Counted from the first letter of the stretch, positions 21,685-33,056 are shown. The stretch is DNA of 64,000 bases from Incurvaria masculella (GCA_946894095.1 OX335655.1:13454001-13518000); one strand, 5' to 3'. Notes: generated from the letters alone by a model not told the origin. Translations and numbers: made by a program.

Positions 21685-22578
21685 CCTTGCATGACGAGTT
21701 ACCATGCCGACAGTAGGATGTATAAATGTGTCGTGAATAACCGGCCAAGTGCGATTTAGACTCGCACACGAAGCGTTCCGTACCATCGGACAAGATTTAA
21801 CCCAAAAAATCACGTTGTTTCGTATGGGGGCTACCTTTAATTTTTGTTATTTTACTTTTAACCTATTTGTTGTTATAGCGGCAAAATAAATAATACACAC
21901 TCTGTGAAAATTTCAGCTGCCTACCTATTACGGTTCGTGAGATACAGCCCTGTGACAGACGGACGGACGGACGGACGGACAAACAGCGAAGGCTTAGTAA
22001 TAGGGGTCCGTTGGCACCTTTTGGGTACGGAACCCTAAAACTAAACTACATTCAAGTCGCAGGGCGATAGGTATTCCGTGGTACAGGGGCGTTGTCAGTT
22101 TAGTGGCAGTTAAGAGGTGCATACCTCAGCGATCCCATTCAATGCCACACGTCTTACAACGTCTAGAATGTAGCTCCTTCGGCATTCCGTGACGAGTTAC
22201 CATCCCGACAGTGGGATGTATAGGTATGTGTCGTAAAAACTTAACTTCATTCAAGTCGCAGGGCGATAGATATCCAGATAGATGTATTCCGTGGTACAGG
22301 GGCGTTGTCAGTTCAGTGTCAGGTAACAGGTGCATACCTCAGCGACCCCATTCAATGCTACACGTCTTAAAACGTCTAGAATGTAGCTCCTTCGGCATTC
22401 CGTGACGAGTTACCATCCCGACAGTAGGATGTATATGTGTCGTAAAAACTTAACTTCATTCAAGTCGCAGGGCGATAGATATCTAGATAGATGTATTCCG
22501 TGGTACAGGGGCGTTGTCAGTTCAGTGTCAGGTAACAGGTGCATACCTCAGCGACCCCATTCAATGCTACACGGCTCG
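21685..22578. repeat. Tandem satellite of about 204 bp, interrupted by a MITE
   Basis: Anchor TTCAAGTCGCAGGGCGATAG occurs at 22051, 22250 and 22459 (spacings 199 and 209). A second anchor, GACGAGTTACCAT, occurs near 21693, 22191 and 22404. The first unit is split by the MITE at 21737-22040: TGTGTCGT lies on its left side and TTCAAGTCGC on its right, as in the intact units. Confidence 0.88.
21737..22040 (-). mobile_element. MITE with (GTCY)n microsatellite, copy 1
   Basis: Starts AACCGGCCAAGTGCGA and ends TTGGGTACGGAACCCTAAAA, with (GGAC)n at 21958-21980. Terminal sequences containing GGTTCCGTACC are inverted. It matches the lepidopteran MITE class that carries hitchhiking (GTCY)n microsatellites. 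Other copies: 40808-41104, 46450-46770, 53851-54162 and a fragment at 47190-47231. Confidence 0.85.
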
Positions 22579-22601
22579 AATGTCGAAATGTGTTTTTGTC
22601 G

Positions 22602-22621
22602 CCCCCCCCCCCCCCCCCCCC
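22602..22621. repeat. Poly(C) run of 20
   Basis: Twenty consecutive C, then TCCCC. Length may be unreliable for sequencing reasons. Confidence 0.9.
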
Positions 22622-22866
22622 TCCCCGTACCCTCGCTGGCACAGAATAACCGCTGGCTTCCGCCCGTTCCGCCCCTTCTGGGAATTTGCATCCCGAACTC
22701 ATGAAGTTAGGCAACCTCTCCGGTTCCTGTTCCTGTGCGGAAATGTTATGCAAAACAATTCCAGCGAGTCGTACTGTCGGATCGCATTATGCCCAATCTA
22801 ATTTTAAAAAGGCTGGCGCCCGAGAGAAGCGAAGTTTCAAAGCATTTTTTGACTCGTCCACCCAAC
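22622..22866. other. No recognised feature
   Basis: Moderately GC-rich with overlapping open frames on both strands; no domain recognised. Confidence 0.45.
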
Positions 22867-23312
22867 TTTTTTTTTATGCGACCTGACATTGATGGCTAAT
22901 ACCACACAACTACCGTTATGATATTAGCCCATTACACCACATTCCCGAAGGAATTAGGTCCCATGCCAGGACCTTCCCTTTATGAGCACGACTACATTGA
23001 ACTGGATGGAAAACACGGACAATTTTTCATTGCCGCGTCGGCCATCTTTCATCCAATGCGATGGTACCATCGATATGATTTGCTTTGGTACGTCGATGGA
23101 TGGTACCAACGCGGGCGGGCTTAAACCCTACCACCTAGTAGGGGAAGGGGACCTACAGTTTTAAATGGATTCCGAACCATTGAGCAGACCATTTCGTGAC
23201 GAAATGCACTTATCGAACTCGGAAAGAGAAAGACAGTGGTGCATGTCGGAATTGAACCCAGACCTCTGGTACGCTAAGCCAGTCCCCGCGCCACTAGGCT
23301 ACGAGCCGCTCG
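22867..23312 (-). mobile_element. SINE-L, full length, with tRNA-like head and oligo(A) tail
   Basis: Oligo(T) at 22867-22875 (oligo(A) on the minus strand) is followed by the full body. The body carries a small internal duplication, ATGGTACCATCGATATGATT to GATGGATGGTACCA, at 23058-23105. At the right end the minus strand reads CTCGTAGCCTAGTGGCGCGG (A box TAGCCTAGTGG) and GGGTTCAATTCC (B box, about 23248-23259). This is the best template for the family: tRNA-like head, a linker with GTGCATTTCGTCACGAAATG, body, oligo(A). Confidence 0.92.
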
Positions 23313-23361
23313 AATAATATAACATTTGAGTTTTTTGATCGCGTTTTGATCGCGCATACGA

Positions 23362-23397
23362 ACATAGAAAGACGCTTGTGAAAGCGTCCTTCTATGT
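23362..23397. repeat. Short hairpin with 16-bp stem
   Basis: ACATAGAAAGACGCTT pairs with AAGCGTCCTTCTATGT with one mismatch and a loop of a few bases. Comparable to the perfect hairpins at 11093 and 49466. Confidence 0.75.
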
Positions 23398-24850
23398 CCC
23401 TATGTTTTGTATTTTTTTGTAAATATCTGTATTTTTCGGTAAAACAATCTAAAATAAACGTAAAAAGACATTTTTTCCAATGTTTATTAGCCAATATTTT
23501 CCAATCTAATTGGTATATCAAAAAAATAACCATATAGGCGTAGATTTTGACGATATATTTTAGAATCCAAAATTTCGAAAACTTAGTAAAACATTAATAG
23601 CATGTAAACACTTTTCGCCCGTAGCATGGGGTATTATAGGGCATGCCGCTCTAAGATTTTTACACTGCTCAATATACCTAGATACAACAGGGCATTTACT
23701 TACGTTCATTACGCTATCGGCGTTATTTGCTTTGGACTTATTTAAAAGGCAGAATTAGAGTGAAATGTTTGCTCGCGCAGGCAGTAAACGGTGGCAGCCA
23801 GGCGTAAACGGTTACGAGCCCTCTCTCATCTCAACTTTTTTCAAGCCAAGCTGCTTGTCAATGCAGCAACCTCGCACTAGTGATATGGTAGGTATGATTA
23901 GATTACGAGCAACGATAAAGAATTTTTTATTTTTTATTTTTTGAGGAACAGTAACAGTGTTTCTTGTCTTCAGAGAATGTAAACCATTCCGCTTTGGTTT
24001 ACTCTCTTGCATTCCATTAAATTTTATTTCATTTAAACATCAGGTGGTAAAACTTCACTCCACCAAACTGATTGATCGATCAGCGGACTCGATTTGCTCA
24101 GCGAAGAAGAATCCGCATATACATAAAAACTTCACCCGTCTTTAATATACAAAAAACACACCTAGGGAACTCAAAGTGAAGGCAAAATCGCGCCTACCTA
24201 CATTATAACTTTATCATTTTCGCAATTTCAATATTTAACTTTTAATCCACTCAATCAAATATGCTTTCACTACAAAACCTTTTATCTAATGCATCTTATT
24301 CAAATGTTACGACTATGAAATATTTTATTTATTTTATTCAACTCTCGTAACTTTTACATAGAATAGATATATTAGCGAAAACGTTTTATTTTCACAGCTT
24401 TAGAGGGTGGTTAAAATATTAAATAAACTCGCCAGGTGAATAGGTAAGTGAATAATATAATTCGGCCAAGTGAACATTTGAAAATGTACCAGTTAGCGTG
24501 GTAAGAAATGCAACTAAACGTCATATTTAATCACTTATGTGCTTGTTACCCGGCAAGTTAATTTTCCATGGTAATCCCCTAAGACGGTCGATGAAAAGCT
24601 GAATATGGAGACCGCGACTACAAAGGATAAAGGACGATTGTACGGAAGGAAATACGGAGAGTATTTTCAGAAGATGAATGTAACAATGCAAGCTAGTGAA
24701 CGAACATATTTCTATCCTTGTTACACTTGAATCCTGTTACCCAGGGCCAATGGAGATGGTTCAACAAAACGCAAATATTTTCAAAGGTTTACCGTACTGC
24801 CAAATTATACACTACTATCGGTGTCTAAACCGGGGTAAGCTATATTTCCT
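23398..24850. other. No recognised feature
   Basis: AT-rich with no coding frame above 80 codons and no recognised repeat. Confidence 0.5.
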
Positions 24851-25084
24851 GCAGGTCTATTCCTGGCATTCCGTAATAAGGAATCAGGAATTCTGAGTCT
24901 ATAAAACTGCTTTTACAGCGATTTTCAAAGCAAGTTTTTCGACAGAAAAGCTTGATTAATTAAAAAAACTATGCTCGGGAATATTTTTGTCAAGAAAATC
25001 GCTTTGTAAACCGCTATACAAGCGGTTTTCTGGACTCAGGATTCCTGATTCCTGATTACGGAATGCCAGGAATAGACCTACAGG
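24851..25084. mobile_element. MITE-B, palindromic, copy 1
   Basis: Ends AGGTCTATTCCTGGCATTCC and GGAATGCCAGGAATAGACCT are inverted. Pairing continues inward through AGGAATC..GAGTC. A duplicated GATTCCT is present at the right. Sister copies: 33167-33380 and 50285-50422. Confidence 0.85.
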
Positions 25085-26251
25085 ACCTGAAAACCGGTGC
25101 CAGTTCACTTATTTCTCAACAAACGTATGCCTACGTGAGGAATGCATCAGGTTACGAAACGCATCGTAATTTCAGGAAAAGTATGCAAGGCTCCAGTGCA
25201 ACAATAATAATGGACAGTGCAAAGTTTTGATTATGTCTATTGTTGCGTTCTGAGTGTGTGGTTATAATATTTATATTACGTGTTTATTAAGTTATCTGCA
25301 TGTTTATTTGTTTCGACTTCAGCAGAAAGCGTGTATGCATTCATACAAAAGCCAGACGTCTGACATATTTATGTGTGTACAGTCAAATTACTTTAGACAC
25401 CCAAGAAACAAACCATTAGAGTTATGGATGGTCTGTAAAATGCGGGTAACCAGAGCATTCAATATAGTACGTACCAACCATATTCACCTTTATATAGATG
25501 TTCGTGGTCTAGGGTTCGAGCCAATGCCCCTAACCCTTTGGCGTGCACGTTTTCACGGTTTATTTCCTAAGCATTTATTTTATACAAATGCTCACTATGA
25601 AGGAAAACATCACGATGGCATAGAAATGGATTTGCCACTAGTCTGAATTATTCAACCGCTGGGAACCCTGTCACAGAATACGTATTTAAGAGTAATTTAA
25701 AAGTCAAGGTGCAAGTAAAGTCACTTTTTTAGGTCCTAGGCCAGACCCTTACATATAAGGTGCCCGAAGACGCCCATGGGCTTTCGAACTTACACGGGGC
25801 TGCGAAAAGCATGGCGGCCGGCCAGGTCCTTTTTAACACAATGTATAAATAAGACCCCAACTTTACTTTGGGGAAATACCTCGCGAGGGAGTGCACATAG
25901 CTGGCTGGCGATTTCTATTGACCTCTTACGACATAATTGGGAATTGAAGCAGTGAGACCCATGCATTGCATTATTCAATAAATACGGTGCTGTTGCGGTT
26001 TTTCTCATTCATGTAATACGCGGTTAGGTAGAAGAGGTGCCGTTACAAAGGCGCAGAACTTTCGACCATCTTCGCCTACCTACCATTGGGCAATGAAACG
26101 TGTAGCAATCGCTCAAAACGATCGCCATTGTCGTTTGATGACACTCCACCACAATTACTGTTTCGGCGGAAATTTTCGAAGGCTCTACATAGAGCGCTGC
26201 GCCGTTAAATGCCATCTGTCACGCGACAACCAGCTAGAATAAGGTCACATA
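25085..26251. other. No gene recognised; two short repeat traces
   Basis: A SINE head-like stretch, GATGTTCGTGGTCTAGGGTT, lies at 25497-25516. A GCCCATGGGC-centred repeat copy lies at 25752-25795 (minus orientation, with AAGGTGCCCGAAGACG on its left). Nothing else recognised. Confidence 0.5.
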
Positions 26252-26770
26252 GTCTAGGAGGTCGCGACAAAAATGGCAACGATAACTTAAATGGCTGAAT
26301 CTGGGTTCACAGGATAAAGGAAAACCCTCTGAAGCTAAATGTGTCAGTCTGCCTGCGCCAAGTGGTTGCGTTACGTAGATAAGCCGCCTGTAAAATTATT
26401 TATGGTGACAATATATATATATATGATAAGGAAAAATGGCTATATAATACAAAAACTGAACAAATATTTGATTGCATTTCGTACGTATAGGCGATTTAGG
26501 TTGCAGATATATCTTTAGGTATATTTAAGCCTTTCATAAAAAAACCGACTGGTTATTGTAGTATAATTAATAGGTGTATTGATCCAGACAATCATTATAA
26601 TCCTTAGCAGGTAAATACCAACTTCGATTTATATAGCCAATCTAGATAACGCAAGCACTTGGCGCAGGCAGACCGACATAATTAGCATCAGATGTATGAT
26701 CTCTAACATGTAAACCTAGTTTCAGCCATTTACCTTATCGTGATCAAAAATGTCGTGACCTCCCGGAATA
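26252..26770 (+). mobile_element. MITE-A, copy 1
   Basis: Left end GTCTAGGAGGTCGCGACAAA, right end GTCGTGACCTCCCGGAATA. The terminal inverted repeats are long, roughly 130 bp but diverged, and include AAATGGCTGAATCTGGGTT, GTCAGTCTGCCTGCGCC and AAGTGGTTGCGTTACGTAGA with complements at the right. No coding capacity. Copies also at 32459-33016, 43951-44509 and 49594-50113. Confidence 0.9.
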
Positions 26771-27949
26771 ACACAGACGTGTCACGACCCACACGGCCCG
26801 CGGCCGTTCCGACGCACTCCGAACGGAAGCCACTGAATTCAGCTTGTTGATCTGTGTCAATCTATGGTGTCAATCGAACGAGAGCGTGTCATATTTAACG
26901 CGCGTTCGACCCACATGTCGATATTGGTACAGTTGTGGTATAAACAGGGTGTGTTGATACCAGTATTACGTATTCTATAACAATTCAAATGCTAACGCGA
27001 AACTTTTAACTTGATATTTGAATGCTTGCATTTTGGAGCTTCATAACGCTGTCCCACTGTCACTTTATGCATCGTGGAACAGGCAGGGAAAGCACCCATT
27101 CATTAACCAATAATTCCAAAAATAAGAACCAACCGATCTACGAGATCCTTTATCTACAGGGTCGGTATACTATGGAATCGACTCTGACTAGGTATTTCAC
27201 TCAAAGTACAACCTGAGTTTCTTTAAACAGTATGAAGAAGCACTTATTGAAACAGTATGAAAGTTCTTACACCCATGGGCATCGTCGGGCACCTCTTATA
27301 TAAGGTCCTGGGGGTAAGTCATATGCTGCACCTACCTACTATGTTAAGCATACTTATTAGGACACATAAGTACTCTATTTCGTTTCGTAGTGGCGAAGTT
27401 GTTACCAATCTAACATATTTGCATGTGTTCCAAGATCAACTACCTACCTACTTGCTTGAGCCTATCATCTATGATTTCTGTGCCACTCACACCGTCCTAC
27501 CTCCGAGCCTCCTGCCTTCGTAGAAAGTAGAAAAAAGAAGGGGCTCTGTAACCCACATTCACAAAGGCAGGTAGGTACCTTAAGTAGGTATCATGTGATA
27601 ACATGGGGCCAATTTTATATTTTTTATAAACAACAGTTGTTTTTCATGCGTTTGTCGTGTACACACAAACATAATCACTTTTTTTTATTTGCCTTACCTA
27701 CATAAACGTTATAGAGGACAAGATATCCCAGTAGCATTGTTTCAACTAGTAATACTAAATTTCATCGATGAATGACAATTTATGAAAACATGAAAATATA
27801 ATAAAATATTTATCTCTTTAATTAACGTAGATATTTACTATGTCCATACCATAGACAACTCAATGTTAAAATTGTGTGTTACCTAGGTCATGACAGTGTT
27901 AACCTTGATCTGTATTCTAAGGTTAATTCGGCCCTCAAAGGGGAAACAC
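26771..27949. other. No gene recognised; one GCCCATGGGC repeat at 27260-27310
   Basis: GAAAGTTCTTACACCCATGGGC is followed by ATCGTCGGGCACC and TTATATAAGGTC. The rest is unremarkable. Confidence 0.5.
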
Positions 27950-27984
27950 ACGAGGGGTCACTCACTCAGGGAATCTGGTGTACA

Positions 27985-28430
27985 ATCGTTTAGGAATCTC
28001 AAGAATCTTAGGTGGGAGTCCGAGGAATCTGGTGGGAGTCTGAGGAATCTGGCGGGAGTCCGGAGAATCTCGGAAATCTTATGTAATCCCGAGTAATCCT
28101 AAAGAATCTGAGAAACTTAGGTGGGAGTCCGAGGAATCTGGTGGGAGTCTGAGGAATCTGGTGGGAGTCCGGAGAATCTCGGAAATCTTATGTAATCCCG
28201 AGTAATCCTAAAGAATCTGAGAATCCTAAGGAAATCATTGGGAATCCTAAAAAAATCATGAAAATCTCGTGTAATCTTAGGCGGAGTCCGATAAATCTGA
28301 CGGGAGTCCGAAGAATCCGGAAAATTTTATGTAATCCCGAGTAATCCTAAGGAATCTGAGAATCTTTGCAAATCTTTGTAATACCAGACAATCTTCGGAA
28401 GGTGTCCGATGAATCTGGAAATCTTGTTTT
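27985..28430. repeat. DEC left array: 10-bp repeats in units of about 110 bp
   Basis: GGTGGGAGTCCGAGGAATCT starts at 28011 and 28120, and a related GGCGGAGTCCGATAAATCT at 28279. Each larger unit comprises about eleven 10-bp steps such as AATCTGGTGG, GAGTCTGAGG, AATCTCGGAA, ATCTTATGTA and ATCCCGAGTA. Confidence 0.85.
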
Positions 28431-28914
28431 TGTTACTAAAATGGTTTTAGATACAAACAGCAGTATTAAAAAGTATTATAAAGTGGGCGGACTAACTTTA
28501 CTACGCGTATTAAGGTCGAAGTAAACCGGTTTTTGTATGGTTAGTCCGGTGCTAATCTCGTACCAAGTTTTTACAGGTTCACTGTGAATACGACTGCAAG
28601 GGATTTCGAAAAAGAAGAGTACCTACCTTATCGCGAACTTTTCTACGTGAAATATTTGCTAAGGTTTCAAATATAGCCTTTTATAACGACCCATGCAAAA
28701 AAATAATCAACCCTGACCTAATGATGGCTGAGATTTGAAGAGATTTCGAAAGAGCGGAGTACCTCACCTTGAAATATAGTATGTGAAATATGTACTGTGG
28801 CTTCAAAAATGGTATTGTATAATGCCTCAGGAAAAGAAAAAATCTGCGCTGATCTAAAGATCGCTGAGATAATATGGGATCTAATTTAACCGGATTCCGC
28901 CTGGGTGAATATGT

Positions 28915-29215
28915 CCAAAACGAATATCGCGCCCCGCGCCCCGCCCGCCGCGCCGTTGCCGCCTCCCGCGGGCGCCGCTCGCCCCCGCCTCCCGCGCCCG
29001 CTCGCCCCCGCCTCCCGCGCCCGCTCGCCCCCGCCTCCCGCGCCCGCTCGCCCCCGCCTCCCGCGCCCGCTCGCCCCCGCCTCCCGCGCCCGCGCCGTTG
29101 CCGCCTCGCGCGGACGCCGCGCCCGCGCCGCCCCCGCCGGGCGGCCGCGCCGCCCGCCTGTCCGCGATGACGTCACGGACACGTGCTGCGCGCGACGCGC
29201 ACCCCGCGTGTACCT
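28915..29215 (+). promoter_or_regulatory. GC-rich CpG island core of DEC with 23-bp minisatellite
   Basis: It is extremely GC-rich in an AT-rich neighbourhood. A 23-bp unit beginning GCGCCCGCTCGCCCCCGCC starts at 28994, 29017, 29040, 29063 and 29086. After it come TGACGTCA (29167-29174, a perfect CRE-type site) and CACGTG (an E-box) at about 29180. Open frames on both strands encode low-complexity Pro/Ala/Arg and are probably not proteins. It resembles an animal CpG-type promoter. Confidence 0.5.
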
Positions 29216-29379
29216 ACTGTGTATTGGGTGGGAGACTTTTAGTCAGTGATTTTGATTCAATAATTTTATTTTTGTAGGTATTTTGTGCGCCGTCAAGTCA
29301 AAGGACAGCCAGCTGTCAGCAATTCAGTCAGATGACAAACGAGATTGAAAAGATTTTAACCATACATATTCTATTGAAT

Positions 29380-29900
29380 TATAAGTCTCTATGAATCGTT
29401 GGTGGTCACTAAGAATCTCTAAGAATCTTTAGAAATCCCGAAATCTTTGGAATGTACCAAAAATGTGTTGGTAGTCCTTAAAAAATCCAGGTAATCTTTG
29501 GTAGTCGTCAGAAATGTTAGAAAATCCCAGTATATTTGTAATTCCCTAAAAATCTTTGGGAGTCTTTAAGAATCTTTAAGAATCTTTGGGAGTCTTTGGA
29601 AATCTTTAGGAATCTCCAAGAATCTTTGGTAGTCTTTGGAAATCTTAAGGAATCTCCAAGAATCTTTGGGAGTCTTTGGAAATCTTTAGGAATCTCCAAG
29701 AATCTTTGGTAGTCTTTGGAAATCTTAAGGAATCTCCAAGAATCTTTGGGAGTCTTTGGAAATCTTTAGGAATCTCCAAGAATCTTTGGGAGTCTTTGGA
29801 AATCTTTAGGAATCTCCAAGAATCTTTGGGAGTCTTTGGAAATCTTTAGGAATCTTCAAGAATCTTTGGTAGTCTTTGGAAATCTTTAGGAATCTAGAAA
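29380..29900. repeat. DEC right array: 40-bp units made of four 10-bp steps
   Basis: From 29581 to 29900 the unit AATCTTTGGG|AGTCTTTGGA|AATCTTTAGG|AATCTCCAAG repeats eight times at exactly 40 bp (29581, 29621, 29661, 29701, 29741, 29781, 29821, 29861). Units alternate between GGG/TTAGG and GGT/TAAGG variants. The 29380-29580 part is more degenerate. Confidence 0.95.
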
Positions 29901-29966
29901 TCCCAAGGAAATCTTGACTACTGGGAATCTGGTGTACACTTTTTGCTCGAGTGACTAACCCCTCGG

Positions 29967-31784
29967 AAACACATCGATATATAATGGGGAAACAATAGAT
30001 TTTTCGATTAAATTCTACCATCAACATCTTCTTGCACCATTCGTTTTTGTTCGGGTTTAACGACCTTAATTAACTAGTTTTATGGTTCAGTGTTGGTGAT
30101 ATTGACAACATTAATTTAAGTTAATCTTTACCGAAACGTTTTATTGCTGTACGACCTAGTACATTTCGTTTCCCAATATGATTAACTTTTTAACCCAACT
30201 ACCTAAGTACCTATCTAACAAATATAACGCTTGCCTGCTTAGAAAGTCCAACAAACATTCTGGTTAGTAATAATGACTAAGTCGAAGGGGCAATAAATAG
30301 AATCCACATATGTATTTGTTAGCATCAACCCATGTTAAGGAAGTGGGTGATTACCTACACAATACAAGACTCAAGACACAGACAGACGCTCTCGGATTTC
30401 CTATTCACTTCCTTTTAATTGCAAGTTAATAGATGTAGGTATGTATTCTCGTGTAGGTCCAACGAGCCTTAAATAGTTCGCAAGGTCACAGGCCTCATTC
30501 ATTTGTAGCTCTGTGAGATCTCAAATTAATTAAAGCCAGAGTACATGAGTACAGGCCGCAGGGTCAAATTAACCTTAGGCGAGCTGCACGACCGTTCAAG
30601 GATTGACATATTCAGCCGCGAGTAATAAACACTCTCTAGGTTGGTATGTTGTATGCTGTACGTATATTTATTACACTTACATTTGGATTTGACACTAGTA
30701 ACGTTCTGTTTTTCATTGTTTATAACGTCCAACATTACACCAAACTTGTTTCACAGTCAAACCTTCACTTACATCAAATGCACATACACTATTTCGTTAA
30801 AAACAACCAATGTTTCTTTCACATTTTGTCAAAATCGTCTAAAACATCGCGTAAGTGATTGCCACAAAAAAAACGTTTCGTTCAAAACATAACCCGCAGC
30901 GCTCTAGCATACCAAACGCGGTGAAGTTGGAACGCATGCTGTCAGTGCTGCCAACCGAACGGACTAATTGCGATAGGGGGGATTGTACAGTCAACGGCCC
31001 GAGGTGCGTCTCCCCACTACGCTTGCATCGCTTTATCATAACTGGTTTGGACGGTAGCCAAACCTTTCGCAGAACTCGAGCGCTGCGTCGGTTCTTTTGA
31101 ATTAGATAAACTCGCTGGAAGGGATCAAGTACAATGGAAACAATCTTACCTGCTTTAGACGAAAGAAGAACAAATGAAGTAACAGATTCCATAGGTAGAG
31201 TTCGAGTCAATACCAATGTATTGAATCGAATCGCTGGATTGATATTATACCTACTTTGTGAAGTTCACATTTATGGCAATCGCAAACAAACTTACTGCAT
31301 GAACATAGTTTAGTAAAGTAGCTACCTTTATTATGTTATGAATAGAATGAACGACAAAAAATCGGTCTTTGCTTACAACTTCACGCAAAATATCGTGTAA
31401 GAAAATTATGTAGGTATTATCTGCGTAAAAAAAAATGTATGCGATAGCTGGAAGAAGAATGTTACAAAAACATTACATTCTTTCTTAATTTAAATTCCGC
31501 AGTATGGAGTTGCGTTGCCTGCTTACATCAATTTCAGCAAGTAAAGACGCAATTAAAATAAACACCGCAATAGTGAAAGTAAAGATAAAAACACGGATAT
31601 TGTGCTCGCGTGCATAAAGGAAATAGTTGTCTTGGTGGCTTCCTAACACGGGACGGTTCAAAAAACTTCGCGAATAAAGGTTACGTAGGACCACCTTTCT
31701 CTACATTTTTCTAATTTTAAGTTAAGTAACTAAACCAGGACCAGTATGGACATCGATCGTCGGCCATGGATGTCCGTAAAGTCA
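29967..31784. other. No recognised feature
   Basis: Unremarkable sequence. Small minus-strand frames (for example 30839-31216, 125 codons) show no domain. Confidence 0.45.
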
Positions 31785-31970
31785 AAATGTCTCCACCGCG
31801 CACGAATGTGCTTCCCAAATGCGTTCGTCAAGGAGAGTTCCCACCAAAACAAACCCTCCGATACGTCTGCGACTATGTTTCGTTAGCGTTTTGAGGCAGC
31901 AGGTCTCATAGTAGGCGCGTTTGACGGCACATTTCCTTTATTTTCTGATCTAAACTAAAAATGGAAAAGG
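31785..31970. repeat. Interspersed repeat F1, flank-type fragment
   Basis: ACAAACCCTCCGATACGTCT and GGTCTCATAGTAGGCGCG..CACATTTCC match 13660-13990 in the same order. The F1 core between them is absent here. Confidence 0.6.
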
Positions 31971-32339
31971 AGCAGAGAGTAGCCAAAACTTTTTCAAAAA
32001 CCTACAGGAGATATGGATCCCTAAAAAATGAAGCGCTTTGGAAATAGAACGTGATAAGTGAACGTGATATTATAATAACCCGTCCAGATAGTCAGATAAT
32101 GTTCTCAGCATTCTACGATGTGTAGCGTGTTATGATTTACGGCAATGTTGACTGTGGCGGGCGTATCTAGTAGCTCTTACGGGGGTGATAACAGCTGATT
32201 GTGTTCACTTCTGTGCAAGCTGTTCAAGCTGTAGTCCGCAAATCGGCCTCGCTAAACGTGGCTTCGGTAGGTGAGGTGGATTTGGCCGACCCGAGGATTT
32301 TTGGTAACTACGCACAGAAACCCATGCTGGTTTGTCATG
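31971..32339. other. No recognised feature
   Basis: No coding frame or repeat recognised. Confidence 0.5.
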
Positions 32340-33056
32340 AAAATTAAATAAAATTGTCCTTGTTTTCCATCCAGCTCAATGTAGCCGAGCAATATAAGGA
32401 AGGTTCTGGCATGACAACTAGTGCCCGTGTGGTGTGTTAGGCTAAAATCATGACTATTATTCCGGGAGGTCACGACATTTTTGGTCACGATAAGGTAAAT
32501 GGCTGAATCTGGGTTGTCGTGTTAGAGACCAACCCTCTGATGCTAAATATGTCGGTCTTCTTGCGCCAAGTGGTTGCGTTATGTAGATTGGCTATATAAA
32601 ATAGATGCTGGTATGTACCTGCTGATGAATATACTGATTGTTTGGAAACATTGATACCTATTAATTATACAACAATAACCAGTCGGTTTTTTAATTAAAT
32701 ACTTAAATATACCTAAAGTTATATCTGTAACCTAAATCGCCTATAACTAAGAAATGCAACCAAATATTTGTTTAGTTTTTATATTGCTAAGTAAGTGTGT
32801 ACTGATACTTTCATGCTTCGTCATTTGCATGCATTTACCTTATCATAGAATTTTTTTGTCACCGCAACTATTTTTTCAGTCGCCTTATCTACGTAACGCA
32901 ACCACTAGGAACAGGCAGACGGACACATTTAGATTCAGAGGGTTGGTTTTTATACCATGAACCCAGTTTCAGCCATTTACGTTATCGTTACCATTTTTGT
33001 AGCGACCTCCTGGTCTATATTGGTATTAGCTGTCCATGTCCAGTTACAAAAAAAAA
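32340..33056 (+). mobile_element. SINE-L (subfamily 2), split by a MITE-A insertion
   Basis: The left part, 32345-32455, has CTTGTTTTCCATCCAGCTC, AATATAAGGAAGGTTCTGGC and GTGTGTTAGGCTAAAATCAT. The right part, 33020-33056, has TGGTATTAGCTGTCCATGTC then oligo(A). Joined, they give the ordinary subfamily 2 tail. The 558 bp between them is MITE-A. Confidence 0.87.
32459..33016 (-). mobile_element. MITE-A, copy 2, nested in a SINE
   Basis: Begins ATTCCGGGAGGTCACGAC and ends TTTTTGTAGCGACCTCCTGG, the mirror orientation of copy 1. A TAT on each side could be a target duplication but is too short to be sure. Confidence 0.9.

Larger units (their letters stand above)
27950..29966 (+). mobile_element. 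Decamer-periodic element (DEC), apparently complete copy
   Basis: Left end CGAGGGGTCACTCACTC and right end GAGTGACTAACCCCTCG are short inverted repeats, interrupted by two bases. Just inside each end, GGGAATCTGGTGTACA occurs in the same orientation. In order it holds a left array (about 27985-28430), a unique stretch, a GC-rich core (28915-29215) and a right array (29380-29900). Both arrays are built from roughly 10-bp units of the form AATCTNNGGN/AGTCTTTGGA. No protein domain is seen. The class is unknown; repeat-cored Helitron-related elements are one possibility. The right 700 bp is repeated inverted at 58813-59528. Confidence 0.7.

Noticed and set aside
22602..22621. Poly(C) run as a functional G-quadruplex or regulatory site
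   Set aside because: A single homopolymer without spaced G-tracts; it could be slippage or a sequencing artefact.
28874..29249. Open frames of 98-114 codons on both strands in the GC-rich core
   Set aside because: They encode only Pro/Ala/Arg low complexity from a 23-bp minisatellite; base composition explains them.
29517..29699. 60-codon frame (KDSQRFLKISKD-like) shared with 59080-59262
   Set aside because: The 40-bp repeat reads open in all phases until chance stops; identity reflects DNA copying, not coding.
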